Of a stretch of DNA of 64,000 bases, positions 9,878 to 20,320 are shown piece by piece. This DNA is from Schizochytrium sp. CCTCC M209059. Taxonomy: Eukaryota > Sar > Bigyra > Thraustochytrida > Thraustochytriidae. How positions within the stretch are numbered: position 1 is the first letter of the stretch; each line of letters starts with the position of its first letter. The notes beneath the pieces were generated by a model. It saw only the letters and a list, made by a program, of their open reading frames with translations. It ran no database searches and had not been told where the DNA came from. The translations under genes and the position numbers were made by a program. Location of the stretch: NCBI GenBank assembly GCA_000818945.1, contig KN805404.1, forward strand, positions 268,691 through 332,690, written 5' to 3'.

Positions 9878-12356
9878 ACAGACTTCCAGCGTTGGGCCCA
9901 GCGTTGGGACCACGTCTTTTGTCTGCATCGCGATGACGTCTTGCTTTATTCCTGGATTTCCTCAATTTGGTCTTTTTCCTTGACGATGCGTTGCATTTGA
10001 TAAGGACCCGCAACCCGTCCTGGATATCGTGGTGCGGATATCGATGCATAAGGTCGAGAAGGTCGGCCTGCAACTCTGGATTTCTCAAAAGATGACGTTC
10101 AAGTTCAACGTTGTCGACTGCCTCTTGTTCGCCCACTTCTTCGTCGTAGTCGTCGTCCTCCTCCTCGGCGACAGCATCTTTGTCGCCTTCGTAGCGTTGG
10201 CCCTTCTTGGAGCGTCCCTGAGGTTTGTTGACGCGGATGCCGTGAGGCACGGCATCCTCGCTCTTGAGCATGGATCCAAAGGAGAAGGTGTGCTTGAAAG
10301 ACTCCTCGATGCGTTGGCGGTGCTTTTCCATGATGGCAACAACGCCAGGCGCGACCTGCGCATTACCGCCTGCAGCCGGACTTTCGTCATCACTCGGACC
10401 CGTTCGTGCGGCCGCCGTGCGTGCAGGGGGGCGTGAGAGCGCCTCTGCGGCTGCCGGCATGCTTGCTGCGTGGTGTATTGCCCGATGCGGGGCATGATTG
10501 TGCATTTCTTGGACTGAGAGAATATGATCGTCAATGCTATCCCGTCGACTCTGTTTCTTTTTCTTGCCTTTGCCTGCGCGAGAAAGGCGGCGAGACGATA
10601 CATTGACGAGGTGCAGCGATCGGAGATACTTTTCGTCACTTTCGTTCTCCTTGGAAATGCGATGCCAGAGGTCATGGGTGAAGACCTGCAAGGTGCAAAT
10701 GCCCAGAGCTACGCTCACGACAACATAGCTCTTGAGATGAAACGGTACGACGACAAGAAGCGCTAATGAGAGCATAAAGTTGCCGGTATACGTGAAGAGT
10801 TTGAGGTTGCGAATCCGAGGTGGGAGTGAAAGGAATTCGCGATGAAGGCCGTTGTGCAAAAAGGAGGCAAGCCACACGAGCACGAGCAGGGAGCTCGTAG
10901 AGATGCAAAAGAACCACGTATAGTGCGCGTACTCTGGTTTTCCAATGGCGTAGCTGTTCTTCAAGAGCTCCTTGAGACCGATGCCGACGCAGACAATGAG
11001 GCTGGACTCAACCGGCTGTAGCTGGAGCCATATGAAACCACGCCGCACAGACTGGTTCAATGCGTGCCCCTGCGCCTTGAAGGGTTGGCTTGAATAGTAC
11101 AAAATGCGAAGCGCTGCCATGAGAAGGTATGCCGGGACAAACGTTAGGTACCGCTCGAGCATTTGGTCAAAATTGACAATGATAATTTGCATCACGCCCT
11201 CTCCGAGCATAAGCATTGTCCACTCGCCATATCGATGCGTGCAGTACTCAATGTGCATAGGGACAGCGTGCAACCTCACCTTGTCCGATTGGCGCAGGTA
11301 AAGAGCTCGCGAAAGCTCGAGGCCGACCTCAAAAATCGTCGACGCAGAGAGACATAACGAGACGTAGACGGCGTCAAAGCGCATGACCACGAGCGCAAGC
11401 GCGCCAAGCAGGGGAATGGACCCGAGTAAAAGTTCGGCCGAGAAGGCTTCTGATTGGCGCCGAACGATGACTTTGTCACTGTAAGCGTAGAGCTCAAGCC
11501 AGCGCAGGAGGTGGAAGAATTGGTGAGCGACCTTGCAAGAAACGACACCGAGGAGTTGGCTATTGGCACTGTCTTCAAAATCTGCGACGGTGACGCTCAA
11601 ATGACCGGCCATGAGAGCGACAATGAGCACCTCGAAGATGTCAAAGATCTTGTGCGCAATGTCGTCACTGTTGAATCGCGAGGAAAAGTGAAGCTTGAGC
11701 GACCAGCACTCGTGCAGAACGGCGAAAGTGGTGTAAAAGTAAAAGAAGCCGACCCAACGCTTGGTGAGCAAGGTGTCTGATATCAGTTTGCCCTCTTGGA
11801 AGGCGGTGCCGACGAAGACGAGATCCATGAAGAGATCGGCCCAGTTTACGCGGTGCTCCTTTTGCTTTTGCCCCCAGTCGTGCGTGGTCTCTGGAGTCGC
11901 GTACAGGCCGCTGCCGACGCCCTGGCGCTTCTGGATGATTCGAGAGTACTCGAGGAGAGACTGACGAATGTCCTCGACAAAGGCCGGATCGAGACCTTGC
12001 CCAGAACTACCTACCGAGCTTGATCTGCGTCGCCTGCGAAAAGACGAGCGCATGAACGACTTGCGAACGGACTCTGCCGTCGACCTTCTCCTCTGCTTCG
12101 CGGTCTCGGACTGGGTCTCTGTATTGTCCTCATCGTCGTCGTCGCCGCGTTCGTTGCCGGCCATGCCCATGACCGAGTCTGCACTTTTGCTGCGCATCCG
12201 TCCCAGCTCAGGCACGTTTATCTCGACCTCGACTTCATCGCAACTGTCCAGATCGCCGTCGAACTCGCGGGCATCGACGTCTTCGTCGTCCAGTTCTTCG
12301 TCGAAGCTGCCTGTCCGCGGCATCACCGCGTTGTCGTCTTTGGCGCGCCGCGGCAT
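9876..12356 (-). CDS. LtrA-like (low temperature requirement A) multi-pass membrane protein
   Basis: 826 residues from the ATG at 12354-12356. A long acidic then Arg/Ser-rich N-terminus (1-150) precedes the LtrA domain, which opens with VNWADLFMDLVFVGTAFQ (about 170-187). It contains the most diagnostic motif, HRYGEWTMLMLGEGVMQI, at 374-391. About ten hydrophobic helices lie between residues 170 and 565. A charged C-terminal tail follows, with a Glu/Asp stretch and a short PNAG repeat just before the stop. LtrA proteins are widespread in bacteria, fungi and protists; the name comes from Listeria cold growth and the molecular function is not established. The extended cytosolic tails could be regulatory. 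No intron is needed. It stands alone on this strand, with about 1.1 kb of repeat-rich leader. Confidence 0.85.
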   Translation of the reverse strand: MPRRAKDDNAVMPRTGSFDEELDDEDVDAREFDGDLDSCDEVEVEINVPELGRMRSKSADSVMGMAGNERGDDDDEDNTETQSETAKQRRRSTAESVRKSFMRSSFRRRRRSSSVGSSGQGLDPAFVEDIRQSLLEYSRIIQKRQGVGSGLYATPETTHDWGQKQKEHRVNWADLFMDLVFVGTAFQEGKLISDTLLTKRWVGFFYFYTTFAVLHECWSLKLHFSSRFNSDDIAHKIFDIFEVLIVALMAGHLSVTVADFEDSANSQLLGVVSCKVAHQFFHLLRWLELYAYSDKVIVRRQSEAFSAELLLGSIPLLGALALVVMRFDAVYVSLCLSASTIFEVGLELSRALYLRQSDKVRLHAVPMHIEYCTHRYGEWTMLMLGEGVMQIIIVNFDQMLERYLTFVPAYLLMAALRILYYSSQPFKAQGHALNQSVRRGFIWLQLQPVESSLIVCVGIGLKELLKNSYAIGKPEYAHYTWFFCISTSSLLVLVWLASFLHNGLHREFLSLPPRIRNLKLFTYTGNFMLSLALLVVVPFHLKSYVVVSVALGICTLQVFTHDLWHRISKENESDEKYLRSLHLVNVSSRRLSRAGKGKKKKQSRRDSIDDHILSVQEMHNHAPHRAIHHAASMPAAAEALSRPPARTAAARTGPSDDESPAAGGNAQVAPGVVAIMEKHRQRIEESFKHTFSFGSMLKSEDAVPHGIRVNKPQGRSKKGQRYEGDKDAVAEEEDDDYDEEVGEQEAVDNVELERHLLRNPELQADLLDLMHRYPHHDIQDGLRVLIKCNASSRKKTKLRKSRNKARRHRDADKRRGPNAGPNAGSL

Positions 12357-12515
12357 CCTTGCCCCTGCGCGACGTACGTCTTCACGCGATATGCTCCGCG
12401 CCCCGCGCAGCTGCGCCCGCGCACTTGCGTCCGCCCTCGCGCCCTCGCGCCCTCGCGCCCTCGCGCCCAGCCCCTCCTTTTTCTAGGTTTGCTTCGAGTA
12501 GTACTACCACGTGCA

Positions 12516-12548
<33 letters not shown>

Positions 12549-13439
12549 TCTGATTAACCAACGGTGGACGTCCGGATGGTCGCTGCAAGCTACACACGCC
12601 TCAACGACACCTCTCGGCACGCGGTCGTCGAGTTGCGTGCTTGCCAGTGCTTGCTGGCTTGCCTGCTTGCGTGCGTGCGTGCGTGCTTGCTTGCGTGCTT
12701 GCGTGCTTGCGTGCGTAGGTCCTCGCAACTCGGGACTTCCAGTCGCGGTGCACTAGTAATCAGAGCTGCCGCACCCCACTGGACACGGACAGTGAGTGCA
12801 CTGTAAGCGCGAACAATCAGCACTTGCGCCAGCCGCAGTAGCCGCTGCTCACGGCCGCTGCCCACGGCCAGCCAGCCATTGAGGCGATCCTCGATCGGCA
12901 TCACGAGCATCAACGAAAGCAATATGATCGTCGACGTAGCAATGAAGGACGACGAACCAGCGACACGCACGCATCTGCATGTATTTTGGCATGTCGGAAA
13001 CCAAGGACGGAACTCCGGGGCCAAGGACCCGAGAACTGCCAAGGCTAGCGAGAGTCTGCATGAGAAGGAGGATGTTAACATCGGGCTTGAGCAGCCACGC
13101 GAGCGACTGCGACGAGCAAGCTGCAAAGGAAGCGAGCAGCTTCATCGTATTGGGATGGATGGAGAGGACGTCTTTAGGGCCTAAAGCTTCGAACGGCTGG
13201 CTGTACGTGGCAGGTACTAGGCCAAGATGCAAACGAAATACCGCTAACGGCAGAGGAGGGGGGATGGAGTATGAGAACAAAAGAATCGAGACATTTTATG
13301 TTATGGGGAAATTAACAAGTAGCAAGTAGGCCCTAGGCCTAGTCGCAGTTGTCTGACTGTTATGATAACACGCCTTGCCTTGCCTTGCCTTGGTCGCTCT
13401 GCGGCTTGTAACACTTTGGTGGAGAGCTCGATCAATCAT
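12357..13439. other. Intergenic region with simple repeats and weak coding traces
   Basis: Leader of the LtrA-like gene: a GCGCCCTC run at about 12420-12475, CGTGCT repeats at about 12510-12550 and TGCTTGCGTGCG repeats at about 12645-12718. From 12780 to 13220 the minus strand has two overlapping hydrophobic frames in different phases. They could be a decayed membrane-protein gene, but no family is recognisable. One TAGGCCTA palindrome lies at 13334-13341. Confidence 0.5.
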
Positions 13440-15896
13440 CTACTTCTTTTGGAAGGAGGATTGGGCCTCGAGATCTTCAAGAGATGAAGACGAAGAAGCA
13501 GCAGCCGCGTCGTCGAGGTCGACGTCCTCAAAGTCAGCATCCGAGTCATCGTCGCCAGGTTCAACGCGACGCGACGCCGGACCCGGCTGATGAGTCTTGA
13601 GTGATTTGGTATCGTCCGCCTCGGAATCTGGTACGGATGGCGCAGGATCAATGGGCTTGCGAATGACGATCCAATGGGTGTGCGGGGCGTTGGCGCGCTG
13701 GTGGCGCCAACTCAAAGTCTGGGTTTCCCAATTAATTTCGTAGGTACCGTCGCTGACCACAATATTTGCACCACGAGGATAATGATATCGCGGAACAAAG
13801 AGAATCGTCTCGGTGACACGAAGCGCCGGGTCGCTGCGAAAGACAAAATCGAAGCGACGATCGGCGGCATAAGGATTAAACTTGATCGAAGTAGGGTCAC
13901 CACAGACGCGAAAAGGATACGGACGAATCACCGCCGGCAAGCAGCGTCCGCCCGAGTGAATATCACTGGGATTCTGGCATTGGTCTCGGGAGAAGATGCT
14001 CAGGTCTTCGCCGTTCCAGTTGTCGCCGTGAGCATTCGAGTTCTCCGGCGAGTAGTTCCAGAGCGTAAAGGAGGCGAGGCCCACCTCGAGCGCCCGCATT
14101 GACGTGTTCATTGCGCAGGTGACCTCGACAAAGTCCTCAGAATCAAAGGCGGCCCCTGCAGAAAGATCGATGGGGACGCCAACCTCGCCAACGAGCACAG
14201 GACTGCCCGAGGATCCCATAACACGGGACTCCTCGGCAAAGGTGGCAATCCCTGCGCCATGTCCGCGCTGAATGAATCCAAGGCCTACAAGGGGCATCAT
14301 GCGCACGGAATCGAGGCCAAAGTACTGAGAAAAGTGCTTGGACATGAGAGTCGTCCCATCGTACCAGTGTTTGGCCCAGACGTAGCCAGCGCCGACGTCG
14401 CTGTCTGAAAGCTCGGGGGATTCCTTTGCGCCAACCTTGGCAAGGTCGAGCACAGGCTCTGCGAAGATGACGGCATCTGGGATGTGCTCGCGAATGGCCT
14501 TGGCTGCTCGTTTCCAAAAAGGTATGGCATAGTCCGCGGTGAAGTCAATTTCCGCTCCCGTCGACGGATTGCGCGCGAAGTAGTCTTTAACGAGAAGCTC
14601 TGGGGTTTCGCGGCCGTTCTCGCTCGCCTGCAGCTTCCATACGCCATTTTGAAGCCAAACGCACGACGCTGGGCCGTTGGCCCATGCACAGACCTTGGTC
14701 GGGTTGAGTGTGCGACGACCGTCATACATGAGAAAGCTCGAAAAGTAGTCGACACGAACAGAAGCCCCCGCGCCGAGACGCATGGCGTCCCAGGGCGCAA
14801 CGCGCCAACCCATGTAGAATGAGTTGTTGGAAATATCAGTGGCGTCCTCGATGCCGACAAAGCCATTGGACGGTTCATTAAGAACATCAAAGCCGACAAC
14901 GTTCGGTTCGTCGCGCAAAGCCTGAGCCACGCGCCCCGCTGCGGCGCAAAAGTGGCGCTGAAGGTATTCCTGGGCAGGTTCGCCGTCAATGAGGGTTTTG
15001 GGCGCGAAATCGTTTCCAGCAAAGAAGAGCGTCCACATTGTGGCTGCGCCGAGGCGTTGGTGGTTGGAATTCCAGAGCATACGCGGGTAAGGCCTGCCCT
15101 TGAACGACTGCTTGGTGACAGCTGCGCCGCTGGCGTCGAGGTTGTCGAGGTTGAAGCCGACTTTGTCAAGCGTCCATGCGGGCGCGCCGTCGCCGCCGGT
15201 CCAGCGGCTCCAGACGTCTTGGTGAAAGTCAATGAAAATGCAAAGCTCGTGTTCGGCGCATTTGCGGACGACCGCCTGCAGGTAGTCAAGGTATGCGCGG
15301 TCGTAGACCCCCGGGCCTGCGTGTTCGACGGCCTCCCAAGTGACAATGAGGCGGAAAAAGGTGTATCCCCAGCAGCGCAGGCGGGCGAGATGCTCGTCGG
15401 CCTCATCCAGAGGAAATGGGCGGTTGACAAAGCTCACCTCTCCACGGGGCTCGTCGAGGCTGTGCGGCTCGTGCGTGTAGCCTGGAGGCTGTGCGGGCAT
15501 TTTGCTGCCGCCAGCAAGATTGACGCCGCGTGGAATGACGCGGCGGCCATCTGCGTCGCGGAACCAGCGATTTGCATTGCACTTGAGCTCACCGCGAAGG
15601 AGCATGGGCGGGGCCGTAGGGATCTTTTCAGGGTCATCAATTTCGACTCGGTCGACGTCATGGGCGTCGGGGACCCTGGGGAACTGGCGAACCTTGACGA
15701 GAAGCCACACGAAGGCGCCGCCAGAGCCGACGCCCAGAACCACGAGCACGAATCGCCCTGCAGGCGTCTCGGCGGCAATACATCCAATGAAAAAGCTCAC
15801 AGAGAGCAGGATTAGTGGGCTCAGCAACCACGCCTCGATGCTCGCCACTCTCGTGATAGCGCGCAATAGAACGAAGGCCAGCACCGGCGCGCCCAT
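13440..15896 (-). CDS. GH5 glycoside hydrolase, endoglycoceramidase-related (steryl- or ceramide-glucosidase-like)
   Basis: 818 residues from the ATG at 15894-15896, the first Met in the frame. Two N-terminal hydrophobic segments (about 5-42 and 47-68) suggest membrane anchoring. The catalytic domain begins at WFRDADGRRVIPRGVNL (about 111-127). FDVLNEP supplies the acid/base Glu341 and VLVGEVG the nucleophile Glu571. FIDFHQDVWSR, and TLWNYSPENSN with GDNWNGEDLS near 611-633, are typical of the fungal endoglycoceramidase-related proteins (EGCrP1/EGCrP2, Sgl1). Those enzymes cleave glucosylceramide or steryl glucoside, so a role in membrane glycolipid turnover is inferred. A beta-sandwich-like C-terminal part and an acidic Ser/Ala tail complete the protein. 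Substrate cannot be assigned from sequence alone. No intron is needed. Confidence 0.88.
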   Translation of the reverse strand: MGAPVLAFVLLRAITRVASIEAWLLSPLILLSVSFFIGCIAAETPAGRFVLVVLGVGSGGAFVWLLVKVRQFPRVPDAHDVDRVEIDDPEKIPTAPPMLLRGELKCNANRWFRDADGRRVIPRGVNLAGGSKMPAQPPGYTHEPHSLDEPRGEVSFVNRPFPLDEADEHLARLRCWGYTFFRLIVTWEAVEHAGPGVYDRAYLDYLQAVVRKCAEHELCIFIDFHQDVWSRWTGGDGAPAWTLDKVGFNLDNLDASGAAVTKQSFKGRPYPRMLWNSNHQRLGAATMWTLFFAGNDFAPKTLIDGEPAQEYLQRHFCAAAGRVAQALRDEPNVVGFDVLNEPSNGFVGIEDATDISNNSFYMGWRVAPWDAMRLGAGASVRVDYFSSFLMYDGRRTLNPTKVCAWANGPASCVWLQNGVWKLQASENGRETPELLVKDYFARNPSTGAEIDFTADYAIPFWKRAAKAIREHIPDAVIFAEPVLDLAKVGAKESPELSDSDVGAGYVWAKHWYDGTTLMSKHFSQYFGLDSVRMMPLVGLGFIQRGHGAGIATFAEESRVMGSSGSPVLVGEVGVPIDLSAGAAFDSEDFVEVTCAMNTSMRALEVGLASFTLWNYSPENSNAHGDNWNGEDLSIFSRDQCQNPSDIHSGGRCLPAVIRPYPFRVCGDPTSIKFNPYAADRRFDFVFRSDPALRVTETILFVPRYHYPRGANIVVSDGTYEINWETQTLSWRHQRANAPHTHWIVIRKPIDPAPSVPDSEADDTKSLKTHQPGPASRRVEPGDDDSDADFEDVDLDDAAAASSSSSLEDLEAQSSFQKK

Positions 15897-16792
15897 GGTG
15901 TCAGCGTGCAAGGTACTGAATGCCTGAGCCTTAACTTTTCTTGCCTTCTCTACGCGCTACGTCACGGCGCACACGCACAGACGGACGCGCCCGGTCTCCG
16001 CGTCGCCAAGGCCGGCTGGGTACGCCTCGAAGAAGCGTGAATGCCGGGGAAGCGCACGGACCTTCTTCAGTCGTCAGGCGCCTCATGTGTCAGCGCATGC
16101 CCTGGCAGTGAAGTGAAGGGGGTGTGTGAGTGCGTGCAGGAGGCCTATGTGTGCATGGATGCATGGATGCATACGTGCTTGAGGTTTTGGAGCCCAAGAA
16201 AGCGTGACCGAAAGCGAGGAAGGCTTTGCTCGACTTTCATTCAATGAAGCTTGCATCGAAGCAGCACAACTGCAGTATCGGTATGGATGACGTTCGTATG
16301 CAACACGTAGAAGATGCGAGCGATAATTTCTGTTGGTTTGGCGGATGGCGATGACGGTGATACTCCACACCACCAAGCATTTTTCAATAAACACAAAGGA
16401 ATGAGAGGCAAGGGAAAAGGATAAAGATATGAAGTAGGCCTAATAGAAGAAGAACAAATTTTTATAGAAATCAGGACCAGCGGTGCAGAGCTGACGCCTC
16501 GTTCGCCAGAGGGCACGATTGTGCAATAGAGAGTGAAGTGAGATGATGCGACGAGCTAGGGAATCACCTCATCGGCGCCACATCGCACCGAGCAGAGGCA
16601 ATTTTTAGTCACCGTTATCAACCGCTTGGCACCATTAGACCAGGGTGCTGGCTGGTGCTGCTGCTCGAACGATGCTTGCCCCTTCGGAACGACCATGATT
16701 CAATTATACTCAAAAGGGAAAGAAGGAGAGGTTGCGAGCGTAGAATGCGTGCGCGGAAAGCAAAGAAAAGAAAAGAAAGAAAAGGGAGCGCA
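15897..16792. other. Intergenic region
   Basis: Leader of the GH5 gene and 3' flank of the Cys-repeat gene. It is moderately AT-rich with one TAGGCCTA palindrome (16435-16442). No gene is seen. Confidence 0.6.
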
Positions 16793-17524
16793 TTACATGA
16801 CTACGCAGCAGCCACCACCGCTCGGAGCTGCGCCGTCCGATTCCTGAGGGGCAGACTTCTCGGCGTCCTTGATGCCGAGCGCAGCGCGATCTGCTTCATC
16901 GTTGTGCGCCTTGTTACGCTCGTGCAGGTTACGCAGCATGGCCGCAGCCGCATCCTCTTGCTTTTCGCCATGCTCACTCTTGTGGAAGCCACAAACGCAC
17001 ATGCCGAAGCGATCTGCCTTTACGTCGGCGACGTAGTTATGGCAAGGCTTGCCGTCGGGAGTCATCGGCTTCGAGGACGAGGTGGCCCGAAGGGACTGGA
17101 GAGCGCGGCGCGCCGGGTTGTCAGCCTTTTCCTTGTGCTCGCTCTGGTGGTAGCCGCACTTGCACATGCCGAACTTGTCAGCAGTAACATCAACGCGAAA
17201 GTTTTGGCAGGGACCATCGCCGCTCGAGAAAGCGCCGTCGTTGGCCTTGCCGCTGCGCAGCCTCGAAAGAGCCTGGGCGGCCTTGTTCTCGCCCTTGGTT
17301 TCGTGGGCGGTCTTGTCCCAGCCGCACTTGCACGTTCCAAACTTGTCGGCGGTGGTGTCCACGCGGTAGTTCTGGCACGCCACGGCGGCCTTTTCTGGGG
17401 CGCTCTTCGAGGGCTTCTTCACCTCAACGACCTCCTCTTCCACGACCTCTTCGTACTCGCCATCGCTTTCCGAGTCGCTGCCGCTGTCGGTCTCGTACTC
17501 GTACTCCTCGACGACGGTGGTCAT
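16793..17524 (-). CDS. Three-repeat Cys/His protein with C-terminal prenylation motif
   Basis: 243 residues. An acidic N-terminus (1-35) precedes three copies of a 25-residue unit at about 50-74, 106-130 and 161-185. The consensus is C-x-N-[YF]-x(2)-D-x(3)-AD-[KR]-FG-x-C-x-CG-x(5)-H, with three Cys and one His per unit, which suggests one Zn2+ ion or disulfide-stabilised fold per repeat. A helical charged stretch follows and the protein ends GGGCCVVM. CVVM fits a CaaX box for farnesylation (Met in the last position), and the preceding Cys could be palmitoylated. It would then be a lipid-anchored peripheral membrane protein. I do not recognise the repeat as a named domain. The leader contains GAGCC-type pentamer repeats. 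No intron is needed. Confidence 0.75.
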   Translation of the reverse strand: MTTVVEEYEYETDSGSDSESDGEYEEVVEEEVVEVKKPSKSAPEKAAVACQNYRVDTTADKFGTCKCGWDKTAHETKGENKAAQALSRLRSGKANDGAFSSGDGPCQNFRVDVTADKFGMCKCGYHQSEHKEKADNPARRALQSLRATSSSKPMTPDGKPCHNYVADVKADRFGMCVCGFHKSEHGEKQEDAAAAMLRNLHERNKAHNDEADRAALGIKDAEKSAPQESDGAAPSGGGCCVVM

Positions 17525-18640
17525 CTTGTCGAGAGTAGTTTGCTGTTTCGCTTTTGCTTTGGCAGAAACTTGCTTTGCTCGTCGGCGGAGACGGCCTCAA
17601 CGCCGAACACCTCTTGATTGAGGAGCACGCAACCTCGCGACAGCAGGCAGCTACTGCAGCAAGCCGAGTCGAGCCGAGCCGAGCCGAGCCGAGCCGAGCG
17701 GAGCCGAGCCGAGCCGAGCGGAGCCGAGCGGAGTGCGACGTGTCGCCAAGCGGCCTTTGCTGACCTCGTCGGCCTGCTTTATTGGCGATTTTTCGCTCGC
17801 TCGCTCGCTCGCAAAACTGGCTGGTAAGTTATTCCACACGTCGAGCAGCACAGCGCGTGCCAAACAATGCGCCTCCATCCCACGCCGGCACCGCCTTACG
17901 CGGCTTCTCCTCGACGCGCCCGGCTCCTCAATAGAAGGCGAGATCGGCGCGCGCACTGCAGAATTTAAGGCGATACCTAGGGTGCACGCGCCGCTTGAGC
18001 GAGGATAAGCTGAATTGCAAATCAAGGATATCACCGGAGGTATTGTAGGCGACTGGCGCGATTCTTGATGTTCGAGGATGTGCTCTTACGCATGGCACGT
18101 GTGCAGAAGTTTCGCATTCTTTCGATGAGTTGGCTCGCTGTTGATCAAGTTCCGAATCTGACACCTACCTACGAGTTTCGAGTTTCGTGTGACTTCAGAC
18201 AGATGGGCGCGTGGGATGCGTGTGGAAATGCAAAGAACGAAGGGGCCAGGGGTGCGGCGGGCGAAGAGAATGAGAGAGAGAGAGAGAGAGAGAGAATGAG
18301 AGAGAGAGCGGGAGAGATCGAAAGTTCAATTTGTAGCGGGTCGGGTATAGAAGAATCTAGCGATGAGACAGCAAAACGATGATTGAGCTGACTGCAGCTC
18401 AGATGATGGGCAAGACGAGATGAATGCAGGCCATACGACACATTTGCCTTGAATCTTAGCAAAGAAAGGAAGAGAGAAAAGAGACATTACACATCACATC
18501 AATGGCATTGGCGTGACACGACATGGCATGGCATGGCAATCCATCTGTTCATCCATCCATCAAATCGAGCAATCAATCAATATTTCAGTCAAACAATCAT
18601 GGGTGGCGTATTATTTAGATAGATGTGATAGGGTCGAAAA
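17525..18640. other. Intergenic region with pentamer and GA repeats
   Basis: GAGCC-type pentamer repeats lie at about 17665-17735, reading GGCTC in the sense of the gene ending at 17524. (GCTC)n lies at about 17793-17812 and (GA)n at about 18267-18312. No gene is seen. Confidence 0.65.
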
Positions 18641-20227
18641 TTACAGCTTGGACTGCTTGAACTGGTCCTCGGTGGCGCCGTGGAGCGCCGAGGTGGAGGC
18701 ACCACCGCCGGTGGCAGCCTGGAGGACATCGTCCATGAGCTCAGCGCCGGACCACTTCTGGTGGGTGAGGGTCTCGACACCGTGGACACGCTCCTGGTTC
18801 TGGATCATCTGCACGTAGGCGAGCATGCCGTCAGGGCCAGCGTAGGCCTTGGCGGCCTGGTCGATGGCGAGGGCGTTGGTGTGGAAGCCAAAGAGAGTGA
18901 CAAAGTGCCAGGTGATACCGAGCTTGCCCAGCTCCTTCTGGAAGTTGCGAATATCGTCGTCCGAGCCGGCAATGCTCCAGTTGAAGCTGGGGCTGAGGTT
19001 GTAGGCGCAGATCTGGTGGGGCACGACGGCGTGGACGCCGTTGGCAAAGTCGGCGATCTCCGGGATGGACGGGGTCGAGGTCTCGCACCAGATCATGTCC
19101 GAGACGGGCGAGAAGGCGATGGCGCGCATGACGGCGTAGTCAATGCCGCCGATGACGCGGAAGAAGCCCTCGCGCGAGCGGGGGGCCTGCTTGCACCAGA
19201 AGACGTCGCCAAAGCCGAGCTTGGTGGCGAGGGCCTTGGCCTCGTCGTTGGAGAGGGCCATCGAATCCTTCATCCACTTGTCAACGAGGTTGCCCTTGCC
19301 GGCCTTCTTCATGGCAGCGGCGACGGCGTCCGAGTAGCGCATGAGGCCAGCCTTGTCCATCCAGGCGATGGGGTCCTCGGCATCGACGGAAAGGCCAACC
19401 TCCTTGTTGGTGGCACCGGCGATGTACGGGTGGTCGCGGGGATCGATGTCGTTCTCGAGGAAGTTGGCCGAGTCGGCATCGGTACGGCAGACAAGCACAA
19501 GAGGGTGCTTCATGATGTCGGCCTGGAGGCGGGCGGCGGCCATGCGGTCGGCGTGCTCACTCACGGGGACGAGGACCTTGCCTCCGAGATGGCCGCACTT
19601 CTTGGCGCCGACCTTTTGGTCCTCAAGGTGGACACCCGAGGCGCCAGACTCGATCATCATCTTGATGAGCTTGGTGACCGAGGTCATGCCACCAAAGCCG
19701 GTGTCGCCGTCGGCAACGATGGGGCGAAAGTAGTCAACGACGGGGGTGTTCTTCTTCTCCTCGGCGGACATCTTGGAGCGGGCGTTGCGCTGCTTGCGGG
19801 CGTGGAACTGCTGGGCCTTGAAGAGCTGGTCGACCTTTTGGGGAAGGGAGTTGGCCGGGTAGTCGGCAAAGTCAGGGCCGGGCTCGTTGCTCGAGGAGGC
19901 CGTCGAGGACGCCTGCCATCCGGAGACGTACACGGTCTCGAGGTACTTGTTCATCTGCACGAGCTGGACCGGGTCAAGGCAGCCAAAGGTGTGGCTGTAC
20001 TTGCCCTCGTTGAAGCGGGCGCGCACGAGGTTGTACAGCTTGGTGGCGAGCGGGGCGTACATGTGCTCGCTCGAGGTCACGGAGCCGATGTCGCCGCGGC
20101 AGGCCACGACTTGCTCCGGGGTGTACGGGCGCTCGGTGTACTTGAAGCGCTCCGAGCTCATCCACTCCTTCATCTCCTGGAGCTCCTTGGCCACAACGGC
20201 GTCCTCGTTCACGTTAAAGTTGGCCAT
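18641..20227 (-). CDS. ICL1: Isocitrate lyase, peroxisomal/glyoxysomal
   Basis: 528 residues. It cleaves isocitrate to glyoxylate and succinate, the committing step of the glyoxylate cycle, allowing net carbon gain from acetyl-CoA made by fatty-acid oxidation. The active-site signature KKCGHLGGK lies at 209-217, with the catalytic Cys211. VADGDTGFGG (about 171-180) and LEDQ (201-204) are the metal- and substrate-binding segments. Length matches eukaryotic enzymes. The C-terminus SKL is a canonical PTS1, so import into peroxisomes is expected. The ATG at 20225-20227 is followed by a normal N-terminus. In the sense strand it is preceded almost immediately by CAAG/GCAA tetramer repeats (20228-20320), an unusual leader. 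Codon third positions are very GC-rich, consistent with high expression. Confidence 0.97.
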   Translation of the reverse strand: MANFNVNEDAVVAKELQEMKEWMSSERFKYTERPYTPEQVVACRGDIGSVTSSEHMYAPLATKLYNLVRARFNEGKYSHTFGCLDPVQLVQMNKYLETVYVSGWQASSTASSSNEPGPDFADYPANSLPQKVDQLFKAQQFHARKQRNARSKMSAEEKKNTPVVDYFRPIVADGDTGFGGMTSVTKLIKMMIESGASGVHLEDQKVGAKKCGHLGGKVLVPVSEHADRMAAARLQADIMKHPLVLVCRTDADSANFLENDIDPRDHPYIAGATNKEVGLSVDAEDPIAWMDKAGLMRYSDAVAAAMKKAGKGNLVDKWMKDSMALSNDEAKALATKLGFGDVFWCKQAPRSREGFFRVIGGIDYAVMRAIAFSPVSDMIWCETSTPSIPEIADFANGVHAVVPHQICAYNLSPSFNWSIAGSDDDIRNFQKELGKLGITWHFVTLFGFHTNALAIDQAAKAYAGPDGMLAYVQMIQNQERVHGVETLTHQKWSGAELMDDVLQAATGGGASTSALHGATEDQFKQSKL

Positions 20228-20271
20228 CTTCGCTTGCTTGCTTGCTTGCTTGCTTGCTTGGCTTCGCTTGA

Positions 20272-20314
<43 letters not shown>

Positions 20315-20320
20315 CTTGGC
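20228..20320. repeat. CTTG/CAAG tetranucleotide repeat at the ICL start codon
   Basis: CTTG repeats on the plus strand (CAAG in the ICL sense) with a few interruptions, ending within about 5 bases of the ATG. They would be transcribed as the 5' leader if transcription starts upstream. Confidence 0.85.

Noticed and set aside
14952..15815. 287-codon plus-strand frame
   Set aside because: Antisense to the GH5 gene, whose motifs and catalytic residues are clear on the other strand.
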